Shown: positions 1 through 10,534, counted from the stretch's first letter. The stretch: DNA of 64,000 nt from Yersinia nurmii (GCF_001112925.1 NZ_CPYD01000009.1:1-64000); one strand, 5' to 3'. The notes: generated by a model from the sequence alone, not told the origin. Program-made: numbers and translations.

Positions 1-181
1 CAAAGCTGCGACTGCGGGCATCTGACCAATTCTGGTGTTCGCCATATGCCGTGCCTGCGGCGGCAAGAGCAGCAGAGGCGAAGAAGTGCTGAGCTTTGTC
101 TTTTCCCGTCCAGCTTTGAGCGGCCAGCAGGATAGTCTGCTCAATCAGGGATGTCGAGGATCCATTTTGGCGGGAGCCAGG
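1..181 (-). pseudogene. yfiM: YfiM-like protein fragment, 5' part broken or start unclear, cut by window edge
   Basis: The minus strand has an open frame from 181 to the window edge whose residues include QSWTGKDKAQHFFASAAL and then AAGTAYGEHQNWSDARS. This matches my memory of the conserved core of YfiM (DUF2279 family), a small predicted lipoprotein of unknown function. In this frame a TAG lies at 182-184 and there is no ATG, GTG or TTG before the conserved core, and no lipoprotein signal peptide can be read in frame. A second frame with an ATG at 236-238 runs into a TGA just before the core, so a frameshift in the 5' part is the simplest explanation. A non-standard start or a sequencing error would look the same. 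The 3' end is outside the window. Confidence 0.5.
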
Positions 182-616
182 CTAGCGTCCGGTGAGTCGG
201 AAAGGGATAAAAAGGTCGCCAGTCGGGAGGCAAACATAGGTTGTCTCTGCAGGATTAATCATAAATACCAATAATTCGGTGACACTCACTTACCACTTAT
301 TATTGGTCAGCGTTGGCCACTCACGCACCATCAATCATCTCCAATAACCTTCGCATATCGTGCTGATTACTCTATTATTTAACGTTATAAAGCGGTGATG
401 AAGAGTTATTCTGCGAAGACATTTAGGAAATGTGGCCGAATCCAAAGTAGCCCATTCTTAACAGCGAAAAAGCCGCTGCTCTGAAGGCCATTTAGGCTCT
501 GATCTTTATTGCTGTAAGGTAAAACCATTCCGCTTATAAATTCTCTCTACATTTAATCTGAATTAGTCTGACCCTCTGCACGACTGATTTTTATTTCGTT
601 ATATTGCGTTGAATGA
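182..616. other. intergenic stretch, no supported gene
   Basis: Between the yfiM-like fragment and the actP terminator I see no convincing coding frame. A plus-strand frame at 35-274 is low-complexity, lacks a ribosome-binding site and lies opposite the yfiM-like core. The stretch is AT-rich after position 280. Confidence 0.4.
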
Positions 617-651
617 GATGAAAAAAGACCCCGAAGGGCCTTTTTTTCATC
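617..651. terminator. bidirectional Rho-independent terminator downstream of actP
   Basis: GATGAAAAAAG pairs with CTTTTTTTCATC around a CCC-CGAA-GGG core, giving a hairpin with A and T tracts on both sides. It lies 34 bases beyond the actP stop codon and should end the acs-yjcH-actP transcript. Confidence 0.8.
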
Positions 652-684
652 TAACATATTAAAATATATAATGAATATAGATAC

Positions 685-2340
685 TTAATGGTCGCCACCT
701 TGAGATGCGCCCAGACCGGTTTGCGAGCGAACGAACTGCGCTCTGAACAGCAGGCGTTCTTTCTTGCCGGTTTCTGAATTATCAGTGATAGAGAACAGCC
801 ATGTACCGACAAAGGCTACAATCATTGAGAATAAAGCTGGGTATTCATATGGATAGATTGGTTTCGCGTGACCGAGAATCTTGACCCAAATGGTTGGCCC
901 CAAAATCATGAGCACTACGGCGGTAATCAATCCTAACCAGCCACCGACTAATGCGCCTCGCGTAGTCAGCTTGTCCCAATACATTGAAATGATGATTATT
1001 GGGAAGTTACAGCTGGCGGCGATTGAGAAGGCTAGGCCTACCATGAAGGCAATATTCTGATTCTCAAATAGAATCCCTAAGCCGATTGCTACAACCCCTA
1101 ATACCACCACGGTAATTTTAGAGACGCGTAATTCATCACGTTCCCGTGCTTTACCGTTCTTAATTACGCTGGCGTATAAGTCATGGGAAACCGCTGAGGC
1201 GCCGGCTAATGTCAGGCCGGCAACGACAGCCAGGATGGTGGCGAAAGCTACGGCGGAGATAAAGCCAAGGAAGAAGTTGCCCCCAACGGCGTTAGCAAGA
1301 TGAACCGCCGCCATATTGCTGCCGCCCAACAGTGCGCCAGCCGCATCTTTAAAGGAAGGGTTTGGGCCAACCAGTAAAATAGCGCCGAAGCCGATAATAA
1401 AGGTCAGAATATAGAAGTAACCGATAAAGCCAGTGGCGTAGAACACGCTTTTACGGGCTTCTTTTGCATCACTTACGGTAAAGAAGCGCATCAAAATATG
1501 TGGCAAGCCGGCGGTACCAAACATCAGAGCCAGACCCAGTGATAACGCAGATATAGGATCTGAAACCAGTCCTCCGGGGCTCATGATTTTGAGACCGTTA
1601 GGGTGAACTTTGATGGCTTCGCTAAACAAAGTATTGAAGTTGAAGCCGACTGATTTCATGACCATCACGGCCATGAATGTTGCGCCCGCTAGCAGCAAGA
1701 CTGCCTTGATAATTTGTACCCAAGTGGTTGCCAGCATCCCGCCAAATAGCACATATAAAACCATCAGAATGCCGACTAATACTACGGCCACATGGTAGTT
1801 CAGGCCAAAGAGCAGCTCGATAAGTTTACCTGCACCAACCATCTGAGCAATCAGGTATAAGGCAACCACAACCAGCGATCCGCAGGCTGATAGGGTACGG
1901 ATTGGGCGCTGTTGCAAACGGTATGACGCAACGTCGGCGAAGGTATAGCGACCCAGGTTACGTAGACGTTCGGCAATCAGGAACAGAATAATTGGCCAGC
2001 CGATCAGAAAACCAATGGAATAGATCAGCCCATCGTAGCCCGAGGTATAAACCAGTGCAGAAATACCAAGGAATGATGCGGCGGACATAAAGTCACCGGC
2101 GATCGCTAACCCGTTTTGAAAACCGGTGATGCGACCGCCAGCGGTGTAATAATCTTGTCGGGAGCGAGTACGTTTTGAAGCCCAATAGGTGATATACAGC
2201 GTAGCGCCAACAAAGAGTAAGAACATCACAATAGCTTGAATATTCAACGGTTGACGCTGAACTTCACCGCTGATTGCCTCTGCCTGTGACAGCGCAGGCA
2301 GAGTCAGTAAGGAAAGTGCAGACCAATGGCGGATCTTCAT
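685..2340 (-). CDS. actP: acetate/glycolate:cation symporter ActP
   Basis: The 551-residue protein belongs to the sodium:solute symporter (SSF) family and is predicted to import acetate, and in E. coli also glycolate, across the inner membrane. A cleavable signal-like start ends near SQAEA, and about 13 hydrophobic segments follow. The segment after the first helix ([17 protein letters not shown]) and the motif [11 protein letters not shown] are typical of ActP/YjcG. It is the last gene of acs-yjcH-actP: its ATG overlaps the yjcH stop as ATGA, so the two are probably translationally coupled. The operon context fits acetate scavenging, with uptake followed by activation through Acs. Length and sequence are normal for the family. 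Confidence 0.96.
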   Translation of the reverse strand: MKIRHWSALSLLTLPALSQAEAISGEVQRQPLNIQAIVMFLLFVGATLYITYWASKRTRSRQDYYTAGGRITGFQNGLAIAGDFMSAASFLGISALVYTSGYDGLIYSIGFLIGWPIILFLIAERLRNLGRYTFADVASYRLQQRPIRTLSACGSLVVVALYLIAQMVGAGKLIELLFGLNYHVAVVLVGILMVLYVLFGGMLATTWVQIIKAVLLLAGATFMAVMVMKSVGFNFNTLFSEAIKVHPNGLKIMSPGGLVSDPISALSLGLALMFGTAGLPHILMRFFTVSDAKEARKSVFYATGFIGYFYILTFIIGFGAILLVGPNPSFKDAAGALLGGSNMAAVHLANAVGGNFFLGFISAVAFATILAVVAGLTLAGASAVSHDLYASVIKNGKARERDELRVSKITVVVLGVVAIGLGILFENQNIAFMVGLAFSIAASCNFPIIIISMYWDKLTTRGALVGGWLGLITAVVLMILGPTIWVKILGHAKPIYPYEYPALFSMIVAFVGTWLFSITDNSETGKKERLLFRAQFVRSQTGLGASQGGDH

Positions 2341-2648
2341 TGCTTCACCTCGCGAAGAATTTCTGCCGTCATGCGGTCGAACTCACCGTTAGCGCGGACA
2401 ACATAAATACCTGTAAGAACAAAAGAAATTACGATTAAACCTATGCCGACCGGAATACCGCGCGTGATGCTGGCCCCCGCATATAGCGGAGTCCCCAACC
2501 ATTGAGGTTCAAAGGCAATGAGAAAAATAAAGCCAACGTAGAGTGCTAAGGTAATTGATGATAACAGCCAGGCAAACCGGCCTCGTTTTTGTACCAACTC
2601 TTTGAATTTCGGATTATTTTCAATCTCTTGATAAATGCTGTCATTCAT
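2337..2648 (-). CDS. yjcH: DUF485 inner-membrane protein YjcH
   Basis: This small protein of 103 residues (DUF485 family) has two predicted transmembrane helices flanked by charged ends. It is found almost always between acs and actP and is thought to assist or regulate the symporter, but its exact function is not established. I chose the ATG at 2648 ([15 protein letters not shown]), which has AGGAGA about eight bases upstream and matches the family start. A longer in-frame reading with seven extra residues has no ribosome-binding site. The stop overlaps the actP start by four bases. Confidence 0.93.
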   Translation of the reverse strand: MNDSIYQEIENNPKFKELVQKRGRFAWLLSSITLALYVGFIFLIAFEPQWLGTPLYAGASITRGIPVGIGLIVISFVLTGIYVVRANGEFDRMTAEILREVKQ

Positions 2649-2700
2649 CAGAGTTCTCCTGTGAGGCATTAATTAAGTTGCCGCTCTCTGGCGGTGTAAT

Positions 2701-4659
2701 TTACGACGTTGCTTGCATTGATTGTTTTTCTTCCAGTAATTTTTCTACTACGCTCGGATCGGCCAGCGTTGAGGTATCCCCCAGATTGCTGGTATCACCT
2801 GCGGCAATTTTGCGTAATATGCGGCGCATAATTTTCCCAGAGCGGGTTTTTGGCAATGAATCTGTCCAATGCAAAATATCCGGCGTCGCAATTGGCCCAA
2901 TCTCTTTGCGTACCCAATTACGTACTTCGCTATAAAGTTCCGGCGTGGGTTCTTCTCCGTGATTCAAAGTGATATAGGCATAAATTGCTTGACCTTTTAT
3001 ATTGTGGGGAACGCCAACCACCGCTGCTTCAGCGATTTTCGGATGAGAAACCAGCGCCGATTCAATTTCAGCGGTACCTAAGCGGTGACCGGAAACGTTG
3101 AGAACGTCATCCACGCGGCCAGTAATCCAGTAGTAGCCGTCTTCATCCCGACGGGCGCCATCTCCGCTGAAATACATACCTTTAAAGGTTGAGAAGTAGG
3201 TTTGCTCGAAACGATCGTGATCGCCAAACAGGGTTCGGGCCTGACCCGGCCATGAATCGGTAATCACCAAATTACCTTCGGCTGGACCTTCCTGCGGATT
3301 CCCCAGATTATCCACCAACGCTGGCTGTACGCCGAAGAACGGGCGGGTAGCTGAACCGGCTTTCAGCTCGGTTGCACCAGGTAGTGGAGTAATCATGAAA
3401 CCACCGGTTTCGGTCTGCCACCAGGTATCCACAATTGGGCATTTACCGTTACCGATCTTGTTGTAATACCACTCCCAGGCTTCGGGATTAATTGGTTCAC
3501 CAACTGAACCCATCAGACGCAGCGATGTGCGCTTGGTGCCTTCAATCGCTTTATCGCCTTCGGCCATCAATGCGCGAATCGCCGTTGGAGCGGTGTACAG
3601 AATATTGACCTGATGCTTATCGATAACCTGACCTAAGCGGTTAACGCCCGGATAGTTAGGAACGCCTTCAAACATTAAAGTGATAGCGCCGCAGGCCAGC
3701 GGGCCGTAAAGCAGATAGCTGTGACCGGTGACCCAGCCCACATCGGCGGTACACCAATAGATATCGCCCGGATGATAGTCAAACACGTACTTGAAGGTCA
3801 TGGCGGCATAAACCAAATAGCCGCCGGTGGTGTGAAGTACGCCTTTAGGCTTACCAGTAGAGCCAGAGGTATAAAGAATGAATAATGGATCTTCTGCATT
3901 CATCTCTTCAGCCGGGCAATCCGCTGAAACGCTCCCAATCAGGTCATGCCACCATAAATCTCGACCTTCCTGCCAGTAGCCCGGTTTGCCGGTACGTTGG
4001 AAGACCACGACATTATTGATACTGGTGATAGCTGGGTTTTTTAGCGCTTCATCAACGTTCTTTTTCAACGGAATAGCGCGGCCAGCACGGATACCTTCGT
4101 CAGCGGTGATAACCAGTTTGGAGTTGGAATCAATAATACGACCAGCAACCGCATCCGGTGAAAACCCGCCGAAAATGACCGAGTGAACGGCACCGATACG
4201 CGCACAGGCCAGCATAGCCACAGCTGCCTCCGGCACCATTGGCATATAAATAGCCACTACGTCGCCCTTTTTTACGCCAAGTTTTTTCAATACATTGGCG
4301 AACTGGCATACATCGTGGTGTAGCTGTTTATAACTGACGTTCTTGGATTGGGTGGGATCATCACCTTCCCAAATAATTGCGGTTTGATCACCGCGCTCGG
4401 CCAAATGGCGATCCAGGCAGTTAGCGGATAAATTTAGCGTGCCATCCTCAAACCAGCGAATACTGACGTGGCCAGGATCAAATGAAGTGTTTTTAACAAT
4501 GCTATAGGGCTTTATCCAGTCGATAATTTTCCCCTGCTCTCCCCAGAAGGCATCGGGGTTTTGTACAGATTGTTGATAATAATCATGATATTGGGCTGGG
4601 TTGATCAGGGCATTTTCTGCAATTGCAGCGGGAATTGGGTGTTTATGTAGTTGGCTCAT
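2701..4659 (-). CDS. acs: acetyl-CoA synthetase
   Basis: Acs converts acetate, ATP and CoA to acetyl-CoA through an acetyl-AMP intermediate in the cytoplasm. The 652-residue length is the usual one. The AMP-binding signature [11 protein letters not shown] and the adenylation motif [10 protein letters not shown] are present. The C-terminal [11 protein letters not shown] carries the lysine that is acetylated by the Pat/CobB system in related bacteria. The start ATG has AGGAG eight bases upstream. The gene is first in the acs-yjcH-actP operon and divergent from gltP. In E. coli the acs promoter is CRP-activated; here I see only weak CRP-like half sites upstream. Confidence 0.98.
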   Translation of the reverse strand: MSQLHKHPIPAAIAENALINPAQYHDYYQQSVQNPDAFWGEQGKIIDWIKPYSIVKNTSFDPGHVSIRWFEDGTLNLSANCLDRHLAERGDQTAIIWEGDDPTQSKNVSYKQLHHDVCQFANVLKKLGVKKGDVVAIYMPMVPEAAVAMLACARIGAVHSVIFGGFSPDAVAGRIIDSNSKLVITADEGIRAGRAIPLKKNVDEALKNPAITSINNVVVFQRTGKPGYWQEGRDLWWHDLIGSVSADCPAEEMNAEDPLFILYTSGSTGKPKGVLHTTGGYLVYAAMTFKYVFDYHPGDIYWCTADVGWVTGHSYLLYGPLACGAITLMFEGVPNYPGVNRLGQVIDKHQVNILYTAPTAIRALMAEGDKAIEGTKRTSLRLMGSVGEPINPEAWEWYYNKIGNGKCPIVDTWWQTETGGFMITPLPGATELKAGSATRPFFGVQPALVDNLGNPQEGPAEGNLVITDSWPGQARTLFGDHDRFEQTYFSTFKGMYFSGDGARRDEDGYYWITGRVDDVLNVSGHRLGTAEIESALVSHPKIAEAAVVGVPHNIKGQAIYAYITLNHGEEPTPELYSEVRNWVRKEIGPIATPDILHWTDSLPKTRSGKIMRRILRKIAAGDTSNLGDTSTLADPSVVEKLLEEKQSMQATS

Positions 4660-5602
4660 ATTTATTCTCCTTTAGATTGTTAATAATATGTCAACTAAAG
4701 GTTAATTATAGTGTTGGCCATCGTTTTGTTTCTTTTTTGGGCGACAGATCACGCAGAAAAGATGTTGTTTTAGGGACTTACTTAATGCGCTGTGTGTTGT
4801 ATCAATATCTCAATAGGGAAGGGATTTCATCGAGAAATGATGTTTGATGAGATGAAATACTCCTGTGGGCCATTTATTTCATCGAAAGAAGTATTACACC
4901 GTGATTGTATATGTAGGTGACTTTTCCGTTCAAATAGCGACTAAGACAAAATCCATTCGCAATAATAGCAGGGAGTTTATCTAAAAATAATTTTGATTAT
5001 GATTAGCCCCGGCCGATGATTAAGTTTTTATTATTACTTAATGGTATTTAAAATAAGTAGATATTCTTAATAGAAATAAAAAACCGAGTTTAAAAATAAC
5101 AGCATAGTTATGCAGCAAAGGTTTGTTCGATTAATCATGATTTTTCTCATTTTCAGATGAAATTATTGGGGGCTTTGGTTGCAGAATACCCAAAATAGGT
5201 AGAAAATCGAAATAGCACCCATTTAACAAAACGCGAACAAAATAAGACGTTAAATACAACAATCCGCTGATTTTATCGGCGAATTAATTTCGCCTATTTT
5301 TTATACCTAAAGGTGAAGTGCTTATTTGCTATGGTTTAAATTTATTATTTTAATAACAGTTGGTTATGGCTTATCACTCTTTCTTCTTACCAGAAGATAT
5401 CCAGCCTAGTGGGTTAGGCCAGAGTAAACAAGGCTTGCAGAACAACGGGTTGAAATGATACTGATTGAAAAGGTGGACGGCTGGCGGGAGGCCGATCCGC
5501 GGATTTTATTAACTATAGCCCCGTATTTAATGATTAAGTATTCCATCTGAAGTGCATGTCCATCATGCGCTTTGGGGAATGCTTTGAGGGATTTTTTTGG
5601 GT
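4660..5602. other. long divergent intergenic region between acs and gltP
   Basis: This 0.94-kb AT-rich gap must carry the acs and gltP promoters. No open frame in it is convincing. It contains an orphan hairpin-plus-T-tract at 5278-5302 (listed separately). In E. coli the nrf genes lie between acs and gltP; no nrf remnant is recognisable here by eye. Confidence 0.5.
5278..5302 (+). terminator. orphan Rho-independent terminator-like hairpin
   Basis: GGCGAA-TTAAT-TTCGCC is followed directly by TATTTTTTAT. On the plus strand no protein gene ends upstream of it, so it may end an unannotated small RNA, or be a leftover of a lost gene. Confidence 0.5.
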
Positions 5603-6919
5603 ATGAAAAGTGTAAAAATAAGTCTTGCTTGGCAAATCCTAATTGCGCTTGTATTAGGTATTCTGGTGGGTGCGATTCTCCATAATCAGACCGAGTCTCG
5701 TGATTGGTTAGTCAGTAATATTCTCAGCCCTGCTGGCGATATCTTTATTCGCTTAATTAAAATGATTGTGGTTCCTATTGTTATTTCAACGCTGATTGTG
5801 GGTATTGCTGGCGTTGGAGATGCAAAGAAATTAGGGCGAATTGGCCTGAAGACCATTATTTATTTTGAAGTGATCACCACTATCGCCATTATTGTCGGTA
5901 TCACTTTGGCGAATGTTTTCCAGCCGGGTCATGGCATCGATATGTCGACGCTAACCGCAGTGGATATTTCTCAGTATGAAAAAACCACGGCACAGGTACA
6001 AAGCGGTAGCCATAGTTTGGTGAGTACGATTCTATCGCTGATCCCATCGAATGTTTTCTCCTCGATGGCCAATGGCGATATGTTGCCGATTATCTTTTTC
6101 TCGGTACTGTTTGGGTTAGGGCTATCTTCTTTACCTAAAGAAACCAAAGAGCCGCTGCTTAACGTGTTCAAAGCCGTTTCCGAGAGCATGTTTAAAGTCA
6201 CACATATGATCATGCGTTACGCCCCAATTGGTGTATTCGGCCTGATTTCCGTGACCGTAGCGAATTTTGGTTTTGCCGCCTTGCTTCCGCTCGCCAAGCT
6301 GGTGATATTGGTTTACGCCGCAATTCTTTTCTTTGCCTTGGTTGTGATGGGCGCAGTTGCCAGAGCCTGTAATCTGCGCATCTGGACGTTAATTCGCATT
6401 CTAAAAGATGAGCTGATTCTGGCTTATTCGACCGCCAGCTCAGAAACTGTTTTGCCGCGTATCATCGAGAAAATGGAGGCCTACGGCGCGCCGAAGTCGA
6501 TTACCAGCTTTGTGGTGCCAACCGGCTATTCCTTTAATCTGGATGGTTCTACGTTGTACCAAAGTATTGCGGCGATCTTTATCGCGCAGCTATATGGTAT
6601 TGAGCTTTCTATTGGTCAGGAAATTGTTCTGGTGCTGACCTTAATGGTTACCTCTAAAGGTATCGCGGGGGTTCCGGGCGTGTCATTTGTGGTGTTGCTG
6701 GCAACCTTAGGCAGCGTGGGCATTCCATTAGAAGGTCTGGCATTTATTGCTGGCGTTGACCGAATTCTGGATATGGCGCGAACTGCGTTGAACGTTGTGG
6801 GTAACGCATTGGCCGTATTGGTAATTGCCAAGTGGGAACACCAGTTTGATAGGAAGAAAGCCCGTGAATATGAGAAATCTTTCTTCGCAGAACAACAAAC
6901 TCCAGCTAGCCAAGGTTAG
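5603..6919 (+). CDS. gltP: glutamate/aspartate:proton symporter GltP
   Basis: GltP is a dicarboxylate/amino acid:cation symporter (DAACS/SLC1 family) that imports L-glutamate and L-aspartate with protons. The protein is nearly colinear with E. coli GltP, including the SSET-type reentrant loop (AYSTASSETVLPRI) and the NLDGSTLYQ motif of the substrate and cation site. I start at the ATG (MKSVKISLAW). An upstream in-frame TTG at 5597 has a slightly better spacing from GAGGG (six bases against twelve) but would add only two residues not seen in E. coli. A strong terminator follows. The gene stands alone, divergent from acs. Confidence 0.96.
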   Translation: MKSVKISLAWQILIALVLGILVGAILHNQTESRDWLVSNILSPAGDIFIRLIKMIVVPIVISTLIVGIAGVGDAKKLGRIGLKTIIYFEVITTIAIIVGITLANVFQPGHGIDMSTLTAVDISQYEKTTAQVQSGSHSLVSTILSLIPSNVFSSMANGDMLPIIFFSVLFGLGLSSLPKETKEPLLNVFKAVSESMFKVTHMIMRYAPIGVFGLISVTVANFGFAALLPLAKLVILVYAAILFFALVVMGAVARACNLRIWTLIRILKDELILAYSTASSETVLPRIIEKMEAYGAPKSITSFVVPTGYSFNLDGSTLYQSIAAIFIAQLYGIELSIGQEIVLVLTLMVTSKGIAGVPGVSFVVLLATLGSVGIPLEGLAFIAGVDRILDMARTALNVVGNALAVLVIAKWEHQFDRKKAREYEKSFFAEQQTPASQG

Positions 6920-6940
6920 TTAACGCTTATCTGGATCGAA

Positions 6941-6976
6941 GCCCGCGGTTTGCCGAATGTACGCCGCGGGTTTTTT
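6941..6976 (+). terminator. gltP Rho-independent terminator
   Basis: CCCGCGG and CCGCGGG arms (6942-6948 and 6964-6970) are followed by six T, 22 bases after the gltP stop. Confidence 0.85.
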
Positions 6977-7238
6977 ATACCTGATACCTTATTTCTCTTC
7001 GATAAACTCGATTATTTAGCGTTCTAACTTCTGTTCTGCACCCATGTAGCTTCCCTTATCCCGATAATATATCTCCGTTCCGCTGCGTGGCTGGAAAGAT
7101 AAAACCCTTACGAATTATACAGGATTAAATACTCTGCAGGCTTAAATTGCCTTATCATTGCGAGTCTTTTTAACTTTTTATTCTATCGGCGATAACAAAC
7201 CTTGCTGCGTGGGGGGATGAATATTGCGTGGAGGAAGC

Positions 7239-8453
7239 ATGACCTGGCAGTCGTTTAAATCCGAATATCTGGTGCGATTTTGGGCGCCGCTTCCGGCGGT
7301 GATCGCCGCGGGGATCTTATCGACCTACTATTTTGGTCTGACCGGTACTTTTTGGGCTGTGACCGGTGAGTTCACACGCTGGGGCGGGCATGTAATGCAG
7401 TGGTTCGGCGCTAACCCGCAGGAGTGGGGCTACTTTAAAGTGATAGGTTTCGAAGGTACACCGCTGGATCGCATCGACGGAATGATGATTATCGGCATGT
7501 TTGCAGGTTGTATCGCTGCGGCGCTGTGGGCTAACAATATTAAGCTACGTAAGCCTCAACACGGTATTCGAATTGCTCAGGCGCTGGTAGGTGGGATTAT
7601 TGCCGGTTTTGGCGCTCGTCTGGCTATGGGCTGCAATTTAGCTGCATTCTTTACCGGTATTCCTCAATTCTCATTACATGCCTGGTTTTTTGCCCTAGCA
7701 ACGGCGGCTGGCTCCTATTTCGGGGCAAAATTTACGCTGTTACCGATATTCCGTATTCCGGTGAAATTGCAAAAAGTCAGTTCAGCAGCGCCGTTAACGC
7801 AAAATCCTCAGCGCGCAAAGCGCCGTTTCCGTCTGGGTATAGTGGTATTCGCGCTGGCGTTATGCTGGGCGTTAACCGAATTATTCCAAGCGCCTAAACT
7901 CGGCATTGCTATGCTATTTGGCATTGGTTTTGGCTTATTGATCGAACGGGCGCAGATTTGCTTCACATCGGCTTTTCGCGATCTTTGGATTACTGGCCGC
8001 ACCCATATGGCAAAAGCCATTATTCTCGGTATGGCGGTGAGCGCTATCGGTATCTTTAGCTATGTTCAACTGGGCGTTGCGCCGAAAATCCTGTGGGCAG
8101 GGCCAAATGCGATAATTGGTGGCCTGTTATTCGGTTTCGGTATTGTGCTCGCTGGTGGCTGTGAAACCGGCTGGATGTATCGTGCTGTAGAAGGGCAAAT
8201 TCACTACTGGTGGGTCGGTTTAGGCAACGTTATGGGTGCCACTCTATTGGCATATTACTGGGATGATTTTGCCCCAGTGCTCGCGACAGACTACGACAAA
8301 GTCAATCTGCTGGACACCTTCGGCCCAATCGGTGGGCTGCTGGTAACCTATCTGTTATTAGGCATCGCTTTTGCCGCTATGTTGTGGTGGGAAAAACGCT
8401 TCTTCCGCAGTCGTAAAGCCGCCGCGCCGATTTTATCTAAGGAATCACTATGA
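7239..8453 (+). CDS. yedE: YeeE/YedE-family membrane transporter YedE
   Basis: This polytopic membrane protein of 404 residues has sequence close to E. coli YedE throughout (WAVTGEFTRWGG near the start, then GARLAMGCNLAAFF and the central LIERAQICFTSAFRDLW). YeeE/YedE proteins take up thiosulfate or related sulfur species, and YedE has been linked in silico to selenium metabolism; the substrate here is not proven. Conserved cysteines in GCNL, QICF and GGCETGWM fit a sulfur-handling channel. The start ATG at 7239 follows GGAGGA. A TTG at 7224 is in frame but lies before that ribosome-binding site. The stop overlaps the yedF start by ATGA. Confidence 0.93.
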   Translation: MTWQSFKSEYLVRFWAPLPAVIAAGILSTYYFGLTGTFWAVTGEFTRWGGHVMQWFGANPQEWGYFKVIGFEGTPLDRIDGMMIIGMFAGCIAAALWANNIKLRKPQHGIRIAQALVGGIIAGFGARLAMGCNLAAFFTGIPQFSLHAWFFALATAAGSYFGAKFTLLPIFRIPVKLQKVSSAAPLTQNPQRAKRRFRLGIVVFALALCWALTELFQAPKLGIAMLFGIGFGLLIERAQICFTSAFRDLWITGRTHMAKAIILGMAVSAIGIFSYVQLGVAPKILWAGPNAIIGGLLFGFGIVLAGGCETGWMYRAVEGQIHYWWVGLGNVMGATLLAYYWDDFAPVLATDYDKVNLLDTFGPIGGLLVTYLLLGIAFAAMLWWEKRFFRSRKAAAPILSKESL

Positions 8454-8689
8454 GCACCCAACCGATAGTTCCAGATTACCGATTAGACATGGTCGGAGAG
8501 CCCTGCCCATATCCAGCAGTCGCTACGCTGGAAGCTATGCCACAGCTCAAACCGGGGGAAATACTGGAGGTGATCAGCGATTGCCCACAATCGATCAATA
8601 ATATCCCGCTAGATGCACGTAATTATGGCTATAAAGTGTTGGATATTCAGCAGGATGGGCCGACCATTCGTTATCTCATTCAAAGGTAG
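8450..8689 (+). CDS. yedF: TusA-family sulfurtransferase-like protein YedF
   Basis: This 79-residue cytosolic protein of the SirA/TusA family carries the CPxP motif in GEPCPYP, with the persulfide-carrying cysteine at residue 19. It probably passes sulfur (or selenium) brought in by YedE to an acceptor; that role is inferred from the family and the tight coupling. AAGGA lies just upstream, and the ATG overlaps the yedE stop by four bases. The sequence is nearly identical to E. coli YedF. Confidence 0.93.
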   Translation: MSTQPIVPDYRLDMVGEPCPYPAVATLEAMPQLKPGEILEVISDCPQSINNIPLDARNYGYKVLDIQQDGPTIRYLIQR

Positions 8690-8756
8690 ATACTCCCTAG
8701 GCTTTATTGACGGTTTGGCTACTGCGCATCGCCATTCTGGTTTTGCGCAGTGTTCG

Positions 8757-9602
8757 CTAATAAGCGCCTTTAACGTTGTAGGCGATAGGGGCGATCACTT
8801 CGATAGTTCCGTTGTTTAGAATGTCTGCCGGTGGCGCGGGCATTGGCTGAGCGCGGGAAATCAACGTCATAGCTTCGTGGTCAAGAATTCTGGCTCCGGA
8901 GCTGGTGATCAGCTCTGCTAATAACACCTTTCCTTTCAGATCAACCACAAAACGCACATGACTCACCCCTTCCAAACGATAGCGTAACCCTTCTCGGGGA
9001 TAACGTTTATAGCGATCGATATGGGCTAACACTTCCCCTTGCCATGCGGCTTTACCGTTGATTGCCGCTGAAGAAGCGCTGGAAAAGTTGGCAGCGTTTT
9101 TCTCAGCCGAACCGGGCAATGGGGCACTGGTGGTTGATGCGGGATTTTCGGCGATGACCGGCAACGAGGTTTCGGCTGGTTTTGGTTTTACTACCGGCTT
9201 TTTCTTGCTATCGACATTCTCTGGCCGAATCGCGTGAGTACCACGGGGAGAAAGCGCCAGCTTCGGCTGCTCCAGTAATTCCTTCTTTACCGGTTGAACG
9301 TCATCAGGAGCCGCCATTTGCTGCAAAACACCTTGTGGTACGTCAGTTGGCGGGGTTTTAGCTTGCTGAAAAATCGCTATTTCCACCATTACCGCCGGTG
9401 GCAAAGCGCCCTGGGGTGAAAGCTGACTCCATCCGCCTAGCATTAACACTGCGGCCAGTAAATGTAGCGTTAATCCCATCAGTAAACTGGCGGTCCAGCG
9501 GGTGCGTGTGCCGTCAGGTTGTCCAAAAGTGTGTGGTGCAAAGTGAGCCGCTGCGGTGATTGGGCCGTGGCTATGGGCTGGCTGTGGGTAGAATGATTTC
9601 AT
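8757..9602 (-). CDS. TonB-family energy transducer (FusB/HasB-like)
   Basis: The 281-residue protein has an N-terminal cytoplasmic tail of about 35 residues, one transmembrane helix (about 36-58), a proline- and lysine-rich periplasmic linker and a C-terminal TonB domain (about 190-275, with YPREGLRYRLEGV and the FVVDLKGKV strand). It should couple the ExbBD proton motor to an outer-membrane receptor. The long N-terminal tail and position beside a YddB/FusA-type receptor suggest a dedicated TonB like FusB of Pectobacterium or HasB, rather than the housekeeping TonB. It is divergent from the sigma factor gene, with a Fur-box-like sequence between them. No exbBD is seen nearby. Confidence 0.88.
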   Translation of the reverse strand: MKSFYPQPAHSHGPITAAAHFAPHTFGQPDGTRTRWTASLLMGLTLHLLAAVLMLGGWSQLSPQGALPPAVMVEIAIFQQAKTPPTDVPQGVLQQMAAPDDVQPVKKELLEQPKLALSPRGTHAIRPENVDSKKKPVVKPKPAETSLPVIAENPASTTSAPLPGSAEKNAANFSSASSAAINGKAAWQGEVLAHIDRYKRYPREGLRYRLEGVSHVRFVVDLKGKVLLAELITSSGARILDHEAMTLISRAQPMPAPPADILNNGTIEVIAPIAYNVKGAY

Positions 9603-9761
9603 TGCCGACTCCGCAAACGCCGTATTCTCGACGTTATTCTATTGATTATAAGCACTTTTCATAACTGACTGTTCATGCCGCGCCCATGATATTTATCACG
9701 ATCTCTGCACTCAACAACACCGACAGCCAAGTCGCGAATTATACGTAACAATAAGCATATT

Positions 9762-9780
9762 GATAGTTATAGGCATTATC
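9762..9780. promoter_or_regulatory. Fur box
   Basis: GATAGTTATAGGCATTATC matches 15 of 19 positions of the consensus GATAATGATAATCATTATC. It lies in the divergent region 160 bases before the tonB-like start and 209 bases before the sigma-factor ATG, and so could repress both when iron is plentiful. No other gene lies in 9603-9988. Confidence 0.65.
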
Positions 9781-9988
9781 ATTTGCATTTATTCTGGGTT
9801 TTGCTTATAACCGCCAGCTTCAGAAGAGCGGAGCCTATGAGTATTCGCCGAGTCAGCAGAGAAAATTGTGGAACGCTATTTTACAGCCAGATGTGGGCAA
9901 CCGGATTGATGTACCTGACGGCTTCAATACCTATGCTGGCCTGAACAGCACAGGGCAAAAGGACCGCACGACTTTAACGGATGCATTC

Positions 9989-10534
9989 ATGGATAAACCA
10001 CCATCAAACAGGGTGAGTTTGGCCTATCAGGCCACTTACGGTCAGTTGGTTAGCTTCTTTCGTAAAAGACTGGATAACGCCAGCGATGCCAAGGACTTAT
10101 CACAGGACGTATTTACACTGTGGTTGAAACGCGCCAGGCAAACACCGGTGGAGCATTCGCGTGCCTTTTTGTTCAAAATTGCTCATCGGGTGCTTATCGA
10201 TCATTGGCGTGCCACCGGGAAACAGCGACTATTATTATCTGAAAATCATGAAGATAGCCTGGATAGACAGGATATTGCGCCGGCAGAAACCGAACCGCAG
10301 CGTTTATTTGAACACCAACAGCGTTTAAATCGGCTGGAGGACGCGTTGCAAAGCCTTTCCCCTCGTCGTCGGGAGGCTTTTTTAATGCACCGCTTTGACG
10401 GTTTATCGCAAATTGAAGTGGCCGAGAGAATGGGCATTTCTGTCAGTATGGTAGAAAAGCACATTGCCGGTGCTTTGGTGCATTGTAAACGCTACGTAGC
10501 GGAACAGGAGAGTGAGCACAATGATGGACGCTAG
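9989..10534 (+). CDS. ECF RNA polymerase sigma factor, FecI family
   Basis: The 181-residue protein has a sigma-2 region (YGQLVSFFRKRL, then the -10 recognition stretch DAKDLSQDVF) and a sigma-4 helix-turn-helix (LSPRRREAFLMHRFDGLS through ERMGISVSMVEKHI). This is typical of iron-starvation ECF sigma factors that respond to cell-surface signalling. The ATG at 9989 gives the usual family length. Upstream in-frame starts (a TTG at 9866) would add about 40 residues unlike the family, and no start here has a strong ribosome-binding site. The 3' end overlaps fecR. It probably transcribes the downstream receptor operon. Confidence 0.9.
   Translation: MDKPPSNRVSLAYQATYGQLVSFFRKRLDNASDAKDLSQDVFTLWLKRARQTPVEHSRAFLFKIAHRVLIDHWRATGKQRLLLSENHEDSLDRQDIAPAETEPQRLFEHQQRLNRLEDALQSLSPRRREAFLMHRFDGLSQIEVAERMGISVSMVEKHIAGALVHCKRYVAEQESEHNDGR

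Noticed and set aside
35..274. 79-codon plus-strand frame at the left edge
   Set aside because: No ribosome-binding site, low similarity to any protein type, and it lies opposite the conserved YfiM-like core on the minus strand.
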